A DNA stretch of 64,000 nt from Bin87 sp965203195 (GTDB taxonomy: Bacteria; Chloroflexota; Dehalococcoidia; Lucifugimonadales; UBA3495), in NCBI GenBank assembly GCA_965203195.1, contig OZ241860.1, positions 1,860,001 through 1,924,000 of the forward strand, read 5' to 3'. The notes beneath the pieces were generated by a model. The model was given only the letters and a program-made list of their open reading frames with translations, was not told where the DNA came from and did no database searches. Numbering within the stretch: position 1 is the first letter of the stretch; every line of letters begins with the position of its first letter. Below are positions 33,495 to 41,569 of the stretch, piece after piece. The position numbers were made by a program, and so were the translations under genes.

Positions 33495-33860
33495 CTATTC
33501 CTGGGGTAGCTCGTGCCGCCTGACACGGCTTTCCATGATGACCCAAAAGTACCCATGCCAATCCGAGCGCGATACGACTACGTCGCGGATGAAGTACGGG
33601 TGCCTATCAGCCGGCATATCGGAAATGCGGAACATTATCAGTCCCGGAGGGGACGGCTCTCCCTGATTATAGATAAGCTCCCCGAAATCCGATTTGTCAA
33701 AGGTTAGCACAAACCTGTCCTCGCGTACTGCCAATGCCAGCACTTCTAGGTCCGGACTGCGCGGCGCAGTTTCTGATATAGAGAGCACATCGTACCCGGC
33801 AGCGCGCAACAGAGCAATGGTGAGGTCAGGCAGGTTCTCGTCGGCAATCAACTTAATCAC
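33495..33860 (-). CDS. DUF5615 PIN-like toxin
   Basis: 121 residues: MIKLIADENLPDLTIALLRA with conserved ADENLP, then FVLTFDKSDFGELIY containing the second acidic motif (TFDKSDF). This family has the PIN RNase fold and is usually encoded with DUF433. The 8-base overlap with the upstream antitoxin indicates coupling. Confidence 0.85.
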   Translation of the reverse strand: MIKLIADENLPDLTIALLRAAGYDVLSISETAPRSPDLEVLALAVREDRFVLTFDKSDFGELIYNQGEPSPPGLIMFRISDMPADRHPYFIRDVVVSRSDWHGYFWVIMESRVRRHELPQE

Positions 33861-34107
33861 AGCATTCTCCTTTTATCCACTTGTCGATCGGGGAGTTTTT
33901 CCGGGGCTCCAGGCTTTCGCTCGCGAAGAGCAGGCAAGCGCGTATATCGTCAACGCACAGCCTCGGGTAGTTGGCCAGAATCGCGGCTTCGCTGGAACCG
34001 GCCGCCAGCAATTCCAGGATAAATGATACCGGCAGCCTGGTTCCCTTGATAGCCGGGCGACCGGCAAGCACGTTTTGGTCGGTTTCAATCCGATCTTTCC
34101 AGTTCAT
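33853..34107 (-). CDS. DUF433 antitoxin
   Basis: 84 residues from ATG 34107 (MNWKDRIETDQNVLAGRPAI); the open frame extends 23 codons further but without family similarity. The helix-turn-helix core KGTRLPVSFILELLAAGSSE is clear. It overlaps the DUF5615 gene by 8 bases and should neutralise it and autoregulate the pair. Confidence 0.85.
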   Translation of the reverse strand: MNWKDRIETDQNVLAGRPAIKGTRLPVSFILELLAAGSSEAAILANYPRLCVDDIRACLLFASESLEPRKNSPIDKWIKGECCD

Positions 34108-34192
34108 AATGAATTCACGCGAATCCTTCGTACAAGCGTACAGGGTAGAAATGGTAGAACAGGTGCCAGTGTACACCCTGACAAGCCATTTT

Positions 34193-35125
34193 TCAAGCCA
34201 GCGCCAGGACGGCGCCGGCGGTCAGCACCCATACGCCGATGGCGACGAGCAGGGGGGCATCCCGCATTACCAGCAGCTCCGGGGCTTCGGCGTCGGCGCT
34301 GTGGTTGAGCAGGTACAGGTAGCGGAACAGGCCGAATATGACCGGCGGGGCGGTGAGCAGCATAGCGTTGTTGGCGGGCAGGTTGTCCGCTTCCACGGTG
34401 TACAGGACATAGCTGACCAGGGCGGCGGCGGCGGAGAGGGTCAGGAGCTGCCCGCCCAGAGGCGGGGCGTAATGCCTCAAGGCGGGCCGCTGCGCGTCGG
34501 GGGCATCGCCGGCCAGCCGGGCCTCGGCGTAGCGGCGCCCGATGACCAGAAAGAGGGCGCCGGCGGCAGTAACGGCATAGAGCCACGGCGACGGGGGCGC
34601 CCCAACTGCCACCGCGCCGGCCACCGCCCGCAGCACATAGCCGCCGGCCACCAGCATCACATCCACCAGGGCAATGTGTTTCAAGCGCAGTGAATAGGCT
34701 CCGTTGACCAGCAGATAGATGACGCCAATCAGCGCCAAAGTCGGCAAGGGCGATGGCGCGGGCGCCGGCGCGGGGATGAGCAGCAGGCCGGCCATGCCGG
34801 CGGCGGCCAGGCTGGCGGCGGCGGCGGCGGCGGCCCACACGGGCAGGCGGCCGGACGCGATGGGGCGGCGGCGTTTGCGGGGGTGCCGCCGGTCGGCGTC
34901 CCGGTCGGCCAGGTCGTTGACGATATAGACGGCCGAGGAGAGGGCGCAGAAGGAGAGGCACAGCATCGCCAGGGGCGCGGCGTAGGGCAGCAGGGAGGCC
35001 GGCGTTTCGGGCGTCCACACCAGGTTGATGGCGAACAGCAGGGGCAGGAATACCAGCAGGTTTTTGACCCACTGGCGGGGGCGCATAGTCTGTATCAGCC
35101 CCCCCAGCATAGGCGACTTTGGCAT
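34193..35125 (-). CDS. UbiA-family prenyltransferase, decaprenyl-phosphate phosphoribosyltransferase-like
   Basis: 310 residues with about eight to nine membrane helices. It opens MRPRQWVKNLLVFLPLLFAI, and the first aspartate motif is VYIVNDLADRDADRRHPRKR; the second region is YSLRLKHIALVDVMLVAGGY. The PRQWVKN and KRRRPIASG wording is that of the Rv3806c-type enzymes, which transfer phosphoribose to a polyprenyl phosphate in cell-wall arabinan synthesis. In non-actinobacteria the role may differ. It overlaps nothing; a small membrane protein gene lies 46 bases upstream. Confidence 0.82.
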   Translation of the reverse strand: MPKSPMLGGLIQTMRPRQWVKNLLVFLPLLFAINLVWTPETPASLLPYAAPLAMLCLSFCALSSAVYIVNDLADRDADRRHPRKRRRPIASGRLPVWAAAAAAASLAAAGMAGLLLIPAPAPAPSPLPTLALIGVIYLLVNGAYSLRLKHIALVDVMLVAGGYVLRAVAGAVAVGAPPSPWLYAVTAAGALFLVIGRRYAEARLAGDAPDAQRPALRHYAPPLGGQLLTLSAAAALVSYVLYTVEADNLPANNAMLLTAPPVIFGLFRYLYLLNHSADAEAPELLVMRDAPLLVAIGVWVLTAGAVLALA

Positions 35126-35171
35126 CGTTTTAAAGGCGGTCCGGCGTTGTGGCGGGCGCGGGGCGGCGCTT

Positions 35172-35597
35172 TCAGCCGGACGAGGCGGCAGTTTCGGCGG
35201 ATGCAGGGGCGGCGGTCGTCGCCGGCGCGGCGGACGCGTTTCCGGCGGCGGTCTGGGTTTTGACCAGGCGGTACATAGCGCCCAGGAGGCTCATTCCCGC
35301 CACATAGAGGGTGAACACGCCGACGGCAATCCAGGTCAGGATGACGAACCGGGGGGGCAGATCAATAGCCAGCGTCAGGATGAGGGCAATGGCGGTCAGG
35401 ATCAGGGCGGAGACGGCGCCGACGGCGCAGCCGAACTTTGCGGCGGCGGCCAGTGGGGTGGCCTGGCCGGTGTCCACCCAGCGGATGCCGTAGTAGGCGC
35501 CCAGGAAAGGGCCGAAAGGGGCCAGCAGAAGCTGGGCTACGGGTATTATGGTGCAGACCAGCATCACGGCGTGGGTGGCGAGCAGCGCTTTCAGCAT
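35172..35597 (-). CDS. Small integral membrane protein (141 aa)
   Basis: Three to four hydrophobic segments (about 5-30, 52-75 and 82-110) separated by short loops (YYGIRWVDTGQATP), then an Ala/Thr/Ser tail (ATTAAPASAETAASSG). No family recognised. It precedes the UbiA gene on the same strand and may be cotranscribed. Confidence 0.6.
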   Translation of the reverse strand: MLKALLATHAVMLVCTIIPVAQLLLAPFGPFLGAYYGIRWVDTGQATPLAAAAKFGCAVGAVSALILTAIALILTLAIDLPPRFVILTWIAVGVFTLYVAGMSLLGAMYRLVKTQTAAGNASAAPATTAAPASAETAASSG

Positions 35598-35788
35598 CCT
35601 GGCAACATCCGATGGAGCGGCATCCGTCAGAGCGGAGCCCGGGGCGAAGCGGAGGGCGGTGATGGCAAAACGGAGGGCAATGTCGGCAACGATAATGGGG
35701 CAAGCCGGGCCTCCAGTATAGCCTATGACTGCCTTTGCTGCACCGGCGGGCGCGGCAAGATCCTGTCCATAGAAACGGAATCATCTTA

Positions 35789-35815
35789 AATGCCCCCGCT
35801 TCCATAGCGGGCATT
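35789..35815. terminator. Hairpin in the divergent intergenic region
   Basis: AATGCCCCCGCT pairs, with a 2-base bulge, with AGCGGGCATT. It lies between the divergent genes at 35597 and 35949 and has no clear target; it could be a leader structure rather than a terminator. Confidence 0.35.
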
Positions 35816-35850
35816 TACGCAGCAAGCATTCACGCAGCGCATTGTGCATT

Positions 35851-35879
35851 TTGCCCGGAGCAACGGAATGGCGTAGAAT
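35851..35879 (+). promoter_or_regulatory. Promoter of the LLM oxidoreductase gene
   Basis: TTGCCC (35851-35856), 17 bases and TAGAAT (35874-35879), 70 bases before the ATG at 35949. Confidence 0.5.
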
Positions 35880-35948
35880 TAACCACCGGCGGTTTTTGTT
35901 TCGGGTCGATCAGCAAGCAAGTTCAACCCGCCGGTTGGGGAGGCTTTT

Positions 35949-36965
35949 ATGGCATTGGGCAGCGCGGCGTCTGCGGCATCATCATCTCCGGCAGCGGCAA
36001 CGACCGCAACCGCAGCGGGGACGCCGGCCGGGGCGGGGCTGCGGTTTGGGGCCAGCATGGCTCTGCCGGCCGACCGCACCGTGGAGCAGGCGCAGCTGAT
36101 GGAACGGCTGGGCTTTGAGTATCTGGGCGCCGGGGAGCATTTTATGCGCGGGCGGCCGCCGGGGCCGACTCACGCCGCCCTGCCGCTGCTGGCGGTGGCC
36201 GCCGGGGCCACGGAACGGCTGCGGCTGCTCACCGCGGTGACGCTGGCGCCTTTTTACCACCCGCTGATACTGGCGCGGATGACGGCCACCCTGGACATCG
36301 CGTCGGGCGGGCGGCTGACGCTGGGCGTGGGCGTGGGGGGCGAGTTTCCGATGGAGTACGAAAACGCCGGGCTGGACATCCGGCAGCGGGGGCGGCGCAC
36401 GGACGAATGCCTGGAGGCGCTGCGGCGGCTGTGGACGGACGATGGGGTGACGATGCGCGGGCGGCACTATACGCTGGATGCGGCGGCCATCAACCCCCGG
36501 CCGGCGCAGCAGCCGCATCCGCCGGTGTGGGTGGCGGGCCGGCGCGAGGCCGCCATGCGCCGGGCGGTGCGCTACGGGGACGGGTGGCTGCCGTATTTCT
36601 ACAGCCCGGAACGCTACCGGGACAGCGTGACGAAAATTGGCGCCTTCGCCGCCGAGGCCGGGCGGGATTTGACGGGGTTCCAGTGGGCCTTTTTCCCTTA
36701 TATCACGCTGGCGCCTACCGAGGAGCAGGCGGCGCGCGCCGCCGCCGAAGCCCTGGGCAACCAGTATCTGTACGGGGGCGAGTTCATCAACATTGTGCGG
36801 CGGTACTGCCTGCTGGGAACGCCGCGGATGTGCATTGAAAGGTTGCAGGAATACATTGACGCCGGCGCGCGGTACATTGTGTTCAGCGTCGCGGCGCCAC
36901 GCCAGGACCGGCGGCGGCACCTGGAAGTGATCGCCAAGGACATCATCCCCCATTTCCGGGGGTAG
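35949..36965 (+). CDS. LLM-class oxidoreductase (F420-dependent type likely)
   Basis: 338 residues. After an Ala/Thr-rich 25-residue start come RFGASMALPADRTVEQAQLM, YLGAGEHFMRG, LLTAVTLAPFYHPLILARMT, IASGGRLTLGVGVGGEFPME and WVAGRREAAMRRAVRYGDGW. The 'TLGVGVGGEFPMEYE...RG.RTDE.LE.LR.LWT' run is typical of F420-dependent LLM oxidoreductases. Substrate unknown. Its last codons (KDIIPHFRG) were copied into a tandem duplication downstream (37436-37466). Confidence 0.88.
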   Translation: MALGSAASAASSSPAAATTATAAGTPAGAGLRFGASMALPADRTVEQAQLMERLGFEYLGAGEHFMRGRPPGPTHAALPLLAVAAGATERLRLLTAVTLAPFYHPLILARMTATLDIASGGRLTLGVGVGGEFPMEYENAGLDIRQRGRRTDECLEALRRLWTDDGVTMRGRHYTLDAAAINPRPAQQPHPPVWVAGRREAAMRRAVRYGDGWLPYFYSPERYRDSVTKIGAFAAEAGRDLTGFQWAFFPYITLAPTEEQAARAAAEALGNQYLYGGEFINIVRRYCLLGTPRMCIERLQEYIDAGARYIVFSVAAPRQDRRRHLEVIAKDIIPHFRG

Positions 36966-37054
36966 CGGCGGCGGGGGTAGCGGCACCCGTGTGGATTCCG
37001 GGGCGGGGCGGTGTGCGGGGAAGGGAAGGCAAGCGCGGAAAGGAGCAGAGGGTT

Positions 37055-37402
37055 ATGACGGTTAAGGCGAAACATCTGCCCACAGAGGCCATTGCCAAGT
37101 ACTGCCGGCACTGGGGGATTGCGGAGCTGTACCTGGTTCCCACCTGGGTGAAGCCCTGGACGGGGCCGTACAAGGGCACCGAAGTGTTTTTTCTGATGAA
37201 GTTCCGGGAGGATGTAACGCCCAAAGGGGAGCACTTTCTGATGGGGCGCTACCTGTCCCGGCTGACCGGGCGCAAGGTGTTCTGCGGCTGGCTGGAGGCG
37301 CTGTGGCAGCACCGGCAGAACGATTTTATCCGCGACGAAATTCTGGAGCTGATGGAGCCGGTGTATGTTGAGTCGACGGCCGCCGCAGAGGCCGGAAATT
37401 GA
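37055..37402 (+). CDS. MNT-like nucleotidyltransferase-fold protein, inactive (copy 1)
   Basis: 115 residues; AAAGGAG precedes ATG 37055. The fold is recognisable from AIAKYCRHWGIAELYLVPTW, MGRYLSRLTGRKVFCGWLEA and FIRDEILELMEPVYVE. Where active MNT antitoxins have GS..RG...SD.D, this has VPTWVKPWTGPYKGTEVFF, so the GS and both metal-binding Asp are absent. It must act by binding only. It is nearly identical to copy 2, but its own HEPN partner is a stub. Confidence 0.75.
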   Translation: MTVKAKHLPTEAIAKYCRHWGIAELYLVPTWVKPWTGPYKGTEVFFLMKFREDVTPKGEHFLMGRYLSRLTGRKVFCGWLEALWQHRQNDFIRDEILELMEPVYVESTAAAEAGN

Positions 37403-37466
37403 CCATATCCAGCTGCTGGAACTGGCCGTGGAGGCAAAGGACATCATCCCGCATTTCCGGGGGTAG
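37398..37466 (+). pseudogene. HEPN (HepT) stub fused to LLM C-terminal codons
   Basis: Just after MNT copy 1, IDHIQLLELAVEA resembles the start of the HEPN protein (IDGRRLLALVRES in copy 2's partner) and passes directly into KDIIPHFRG and a stop, the copied end of the LLM gene. This marks the recombination joint of the duplication. Confidence 0.6.
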
Positions 37467-37540
37467 CGGCGTCCGAGTGGAGTCCGGGGCGGGGCGGCGG
37501 GCGGGGAAGGGAAGGCAAACGCGGAAAGGAGCAGAGGGTT

Positions 37541-37891
37541 ATGACGGTTAAGGCGAAACATCTGCCCACAGAGGCCATTGCCAAGTACTGCCGGCACTGG
37601 GGGATTGCGGAGCTGTACCTGGTTCCCACCTGGGTAAAGCCCTGGACGGGGCCGTACAAGGGCACGGAAGTGTTTTTTCTGATGAAGTTCCGGGATGATG
37701 TACCGCCCAAAGGAGAGCATTTTCTGATGGGGCGCTACCTGTCCCGGCTGACCGGGCGCAAGGTGTTCTGCGGCTGGCTGGAGGCGCTGTGGCAGCACCA
37801 GGAGAACGATTTTATCCGCGACGAAATTCTGGAGCTGATGGAGCCGGTGTATGTGGAGTCGACGGCCACCGCAGCAGAGGACGGCAATTGA
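37541..37891 (+). CDS. MNT-like nucleotidyltransferase-fold protein, inactive (copy 2)
   Basis: 116 residues, differing from copy 1 at about ten positions (for example REDVTP to RDDVPP, HRQND to HQEND). It has the same missing GS and Asp residues. Its last 41 bases overlap the HEPN gene start (37851), as in genuine MntA-HepT pairs. It is the likely antitoxin of that HEPN protein. Confidence 0.78.
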   Translation: MTVKAKHLPTEAIAKYCRHWGIAELYLVPTWVKPWTGPYKGTEVFFLMKFRDDVPPKGEHFLMGRYLSRLTGRKVFCGWLEALWQHQENDFIRDEILELMEPVYVESTATAAEDGN

Positions 37892-38204
37892 CGGACGCCG
37901 GCTGCTGGCGCTGGTTCGAGAGTCGGAAGGGGTAGTCAGTCTGGTCACCCATGACCATGATTATCCGTCGTACCGGCCGGCCGTGTATGCTTGCTGCTAT
38001 GCGATTATTCGCATTGGCGAGGGGGTGCGCCGGCTGGACGAGCGTTCGCGCCGGCGGCTGCGGTCGGCATCTCTGGCGATATGGGAGGAAGCGCGGAATG
38101 CGCTGGCGCATGACCTTGACCTGGTGAATCACGCGTCCGTTCTCCTTATGATTGCCAACGAGATGCCGCTGCTGCGGTCGGATTTGGAAAGGCTGGCCCG
38201 GTGA
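37851..38204 (+). CDS. HEPN-domain (HepT-like) toxin
   Basis: 117 residues: YPAVYACCYAIIRIGEGVRR-like helices (actual: PAVYACCYAIIRIGEGVRRL), LASLAIWEE-type linker, the R-x4-H motif in EEARNALAHDLD and the closing MIANEMPLLRSDLERL. R-x4-H is the HEPN RNase signature. Active-MNT-regulated HepT proteins have R-x4-H-x-Y; here the Tyr is Leu (HDL). The ATG at 37851 lies inside the MNT gene and is the only ATG in frame. Role: RNase toxin restrained by the MNT protein. Confidence 0.75.
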   Translation: MWSRRPPQQRTAIDGRRLLALVRESEGVVSLVTHDHDYPSYRPAVYACCYAIIRIGEGVRRLDERSRRRLRSASLAIWEEARNALAHDLDLVNHASVLLMIANEMPLLRSDLERLAR

Positions 38205-38297
38205 ATTGCGGACTGCCGCGGATGGGCGGCGACGACGGCGGCGAAAATGGCCGCCGGCCGGGGTTGTCCGCATTGGCGCCGGGTTGCATTTATGTTG

Positions 38298-38303
38298 TAT
38301 AAT
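38298..38303 (+). promoter_or_regulatory. -10 box of the radical SAM-fabF-recJ operon
   Basis: A perfect TATAAT lies 75 bases before the radical SAM ATG. The best -35 (TTGGCG at 38273) is 19 bases upstream, which is long, so the promoter may need an activator. Confidence 0.45.
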
Positions 38304-38377
38304 GGCGGGCAGTATGCGGGCTACCCGCAGCGCCGGAGCCGCTCCTGCCCCGACGGAATTGGAGTAAGTGAGCCAAA

Positions 38378-40231
38378 ATGAGCGTCATTGAGTTGCTCGA
38401 GAACAAATACGACGGCACGCCCGCCACCAGTTCGCCCGTGTCCATCCGGCCGCGGGGCGACCGAACCCGGCGGGTGATGATGGTGCAGCCGGCATCGGCC
38501 GGCGGCAATTTTGAGTACATTGCCATTCCCCGCCAGGGGATGCTGTTCCTGTCGGGGGCGCTGGCCCAGTGGGAAGGGCCCTATGTGTACGAGCGGGACA
38601 TCTGGTTTGAGGACCGGCTGGGGCGCATGAACCCGGATTCCGATCTGGACGGGGTGGACATACTGATGATTACGGCGCTGATCAACGAAGCGCCGCGCGC
38701 CTACGAACTGGCCCGCCAGGCGCGGCAGTATCACCCGGAGCTGGTCATCCTGGGGGGCGGGCCGCAGATGAGCCCCCTGCCGGAGGAGGCCATTGCCCGG
38801 GGCGGCTTTGATGTCATCGTCAACCGGGAGGGCGAGGACATTATCGGGCAGCTCTGCGACATTCTGCTGACCTGGCGGGACGACCGGAAGTACGCCTATT
38901 TGGAACGGGTGGCGGGCATTTCCTATATGCGCGACGGGCATCTGGAGCAGACGCGGCGCAAGGGCCTGGTGGCGCCGGATTTTGTGGAGCTGCCGGATTT
39001 CCGTTCCATACGGGGGCTGTCGCCGGCCAACCCCATGGCCGGGGGCGTGCTGGAAACGGTGCGGGGGTGCACGGAAAACTGTTCCTACTGCCAGGTTATC
39101 CAGCAGTTTCTGGGCTACCGGCTCATCAGCCGGGAAACGGAGTACAAGCGGCTGGAGCAGCTGGAGGGGCTGGCCGCGGACGGGTTGATCCATACCGGGC
39201 GCAACGGCAAGTTCAATGTGTTCATTTCCGATGATTTGCACACGCCCCCGCTGCGGGCGGTCAAGTTTCGCAATGAACGGCTGGAACGGTTGCAGGGCTG
39301 GCGCGGGCGCACCGAGGCGATGAATATGATCTGCCAGGCCCGCGCCGAAATCGGGCAGGATGACGAGCTGGCCGACGCCCTGCTGGACGCCAATGTGAAA
39401 ATGCTGTACCTGGGGGTGGAGTCCAACAACGCCGAAAGCCTGAAGGCGGTCCGCAAGCGGCAGGAACCGGGGCAAATGGAAAGGGACCTGGTGCATCTGA
39501 ATGAGCGGGGGTTCTCCGTGGTGGCGATGACCATCATCGGGCTGCCTTACGACACCGAGGAGTCCATAATGACGCTGGCGGAGTGGGTAACGCAGCACAG
39601 CCGCTACCAGACGGCCAACCTGCTGACGCCCCTGCCGGCGACTTCCAACTGGAGCCTCAAGCCCCTTAATGCGGACGGGCAGCCGCTGGCGGAGGGGGAA
39701 ATGCGCCCCTATGAGCTGTACACGGGGCGGCAGTTTGTCCACGAGGATGAGCGCTGGACGATGTCGGAAAGCCGCGACCTTTTTGAGCGTTACAGCGGCA
39801 AGCTGACTTCCATTGACGCGCTGTACGGGCGCATTTTCCGCATCCTGGGCAGTTACCGTCTGCGGCAGGCGCGCAGCGTGCAGGATTTGTCGGAGACCAC
39901 GGAGACGATGCGGGCCTGGTCGCATCAGGTGCAGCAGGCGGGGAAGGAGTTTGGGGAGAACCTGCACGGGCGGGTTACGGAGCTTTCGGAAACGCTGCGG
40001 ACGGTGAGCCAGCCCCTTTCCAATATGGGCGCCGATTTTATGGACAACCTGCGGGCGCGGATTAACGAAACCTCGGATGCCCTGCGGGTGTATGCGGAAC
40101 GGGCGGACGCGGGCAGCAAGGAAGCGGCGGCCGGCATCAGCGCGCGGGTCGGCGAAGTGACCACGATGCTCAACGGGGTGCTTGACGCCACCGGGCCGCG
40201 GCGCAACCCCAACCGGCAGCAGGCAGGGTAA
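38378..40231 (+). CDS. B12-binding domain radical SAM protein with C-terminal helical tail
   Basis: 617 residues. The N-terminal cobalamin-binding-like Rossmann part contains MMVQPASAGGNFEYIAIPRQ, VDILMITALINEAPRAYELA and LVILGGGPQMSPLPEEAIAR. The radical SAM cluster motif is RGCTENCSYCQV (C-x3-C-x2-C; about residue 228), followed by LGVESNNAESLKAVRKRQEP and MTIIGLPYDTEE. The last about 110 residues are helical with heptads (ETTETMRAWSHQVQQAGKEF, SETLRTVSQPLSNMGADFMD) like a coiled coil. The reaction is unknown; the neighbour fabF (6 bases on) suggests lipid modification. Confidence 0.85.
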   Translation: MSVIELLENKYDGTPATSSPVSIRPRGDRTRRVMMVQPASAGGNFEYIAIPRQGMLFLSGALAQWEGPYVYERDIWFEDRLGRMNPDSDLDGVDILMITALINEAPRAYELARQARQYHPELVILGGGPQMSPLPEEAIARGGFDVIVNREGEDIIGQLCDILLTWRDDRKYAYLERVAGISYMRDGHLEQTRRKGLVAPDFVELPDFRSIRGLSPANPMAGGVLETVRGCTENCSYCQVIQQFLGYRLISRETEYKRLEQLEGLAADGLIHTGRNGKFNVFISDDLHTPPLRAVKFRNERLERLQGWRGRTEAMNMICQARAEIGQDDELADALLDANVKMLYLGVESNNAESLKAVRKRQEPGQMERDLVHLNERGFSVVAMTIIGLPYDTEESIMTLAEWVTQHSRYQTANLLTPLPATSNWSLKPLNADGQPLAEGEMRPYELYTGRQFVHEDERWTMSESRDLFERYSGKLTSIDALYGRIFRILGSYRLRQARSVQDLSETTETMRAWSHQVQQAGKEFGENLHGRVTELSETLRTVSQPLSNMGADFMDNLRARINETSDALRVYAERADAGSKEAAAGISARVGEVTTMLNGVLDATGPRRNPNRQQAG

Positions 40232-40237
40232 ATCAGT

Positions 40238-41560
40238 ATGGCGACGGGGCGGGATTTGGCGACGGGCCGTAACTTTACGACGGGCCACGGTTGCGGCGAC
40301 GGCAATGGCAGCGGCGGCGGCCGTCGCCGCGTGGTGGTGACGGGCATAGGCATAGTCAGTCCCCTGGGGCTGAATGCCAATGACACCTGGGAGGCGGTGG
40401 CCGCCGGGCGGTCGGGGATTGACTACATCACGCGCTTTGACGCGGAAGCGTACGACACGCGGTTCGCCGCCGAAGTGAAGGGCTTCAACCCGGAGAATTA
40501 CCTGGAACGGAAGGAAGCGCGCCGGATGGATCGGTTTGCCCAGTTTGCGGCGGTGGCGGCGCAGGAAGCCTGTAGGCAGGCGAGTCTCAACCCCCGGGAG
40601 ATGGATCGCTACAGCGTTCATGTGGTGATTGGCAGCGGCATTGGCGGCATTGGCACGCTTACGGAACAGCACCAGGCGCTGCTGGAACGGGGGCCGCGGC
40701 GGGTTACGCCCTTTCTGATCCCGATGATGCTGGCGGATATGGGTTCGGCGCAGGTGTCAATGGTAACGGGGGCTATGGGCGCCAACTACTGCATCACGTC
40801 CTCGTGCAGCAGTGGCGCCGACGCCATTGGCGCGGGATGGGATCTGATACGGCACGGGGCGGCGGAGGTGGTTTTGGCCGGTGGCGCCGAGGCGCCCATC
40901 GCGCCCCTGTCGGTGGCCGGGTTCAACGCCCTGCGCGCCCTGTCCCGGCAGAACGAGGCTCCGCAGCGGGCCAGCCAGCCCTTCAACCGCCACCGGGACG
41001 GCTTTGTGCTGGCCGAGGGGGCGGCGGCGCTGGCGCTGGAGAGCGCGGAGCACGCGGCAGCGCGGGGCGTCGCGCCGCTGGCGGAACTGCGGGGCTACGC
41101 CGCCACCAGCGACGCGCATCATCTTACGGAGCCCAACCCGACGGGGCAGAGCGCCGCCGCCGCCGTGGCGGCCGCCCTGGACGCGGCCGGCCTGACGCCG
41201 GGGGATGTTGACTATCTCAACGCGCACGGCACGTCCACGCCGCTGAACGACTGGCACGAAACGAAAGCGCTCAAACTGGCGCTGGGCGATGACGCCTACC
41301 GGATTCCGGTGAGCAGCACCAAGAGTATGACCGGGCATCTGCTGGGGGCCGGCGGCGCGCTGGAGGCGGCGCTGTGCATTGCCGCGCTCCGCAACGGGCT
41401 GATGCCGCCTACCATTAATCTGGACGAACCGGATGAGGAGTGCGACCTGGACTATGTTCCCAATGTGGCGCGCGCGGCGGAGCTGAAGGTGGTTTTGAGC
41501 AATTCTTTCGGGTTCGGCGGGCACAATTCGGTGATTGTGCTGACCCGTCCCGGTTTGTGA
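40238..41560 (+). CDS. fabF: Beta-ketoacyl-ACP synthase II FabF
   Basis: 440 residues; condenses malonyl-ACP with acyl-ACP in fatty acid elongation. Active site: Cys in ITSSCSSGADAIG, His in NAHGTSTPLND and His in TKSMTGHLLGAGG; C-terminal SNSFGFGGHNSVIVL. The first about 29 residues (ATGRDLATGRNFTTGHG) are a repeat-derived extension before the normal RRRVVVTGIGIVSPLG start. It lies 6 bases after the radical SAM gene and 9 before recJ. Confidence 0.93.
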   Translation: MATGRDLATGRNFTTGHGCGDGNGSGGGRRRVVVTGIGIVSPLGLNANDTWEAVAAGRSGIDYITRFDAEAYDTRFAAEVKGFNPENYLERKEARRMDRFAQFAAVAAQEACRQASLNPREMDRYSVHVVIGSGIGGIGTLTEQHQALLERGPRRVTPFLIPMMLADMGSAQVSMVTGAMGANYCITSSCSSGADAIGAGWDLIRHGAAEVVLAGGAEAPIAPLSVAGFNALRALSRQNEAPQRASQPFNRHRDGFVLAEGAAALALESAEHAAARGVAPLAELRGYAATSDAHHLTEPNPTGQSAAAAVAAALDAAGLTPGDVDYLNAHGTSTPLNDWHETKALKLALGDDAYRIPVSSTKSMTGHLLGAGGALEAALCIAALRNGLMPPTINLDEPDEECDLDYVPNVARAAELKVVLSNSFGFGGHNSVIVLTRPGL

Positions 41561-41569
41561 CTGCGGTTT

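Larger units (their letters stand above)
36935..37891. repeat. Tandem duplication of about 0.46-0.5 kb (end of LLM gene plus MNT gene)
   Basis: Copy 1 (about 36935-37402) and copy 2 (37436-37891) share the LLM 3' end (GACATCATCCC-CATTTCCGG), the GC-rich spacer, the ribosome site (AAAGGAGCAGAGG) and the MNT gene almost base for base. Copy 1 is followed by a stub of the HEPN gene, showing that the original order was LLM-MNT-HEPN and the duplication cut into the HEPN gene. Confidence 0.85.

Noticed and set aside
37851..38204. Frameshift fusion of MNT copy 2 and the HEPN gene
   Set aside because: The overlap of 41 bases in a different frame is usual for such pairs and both proteins look complete, so no fusion is needed.
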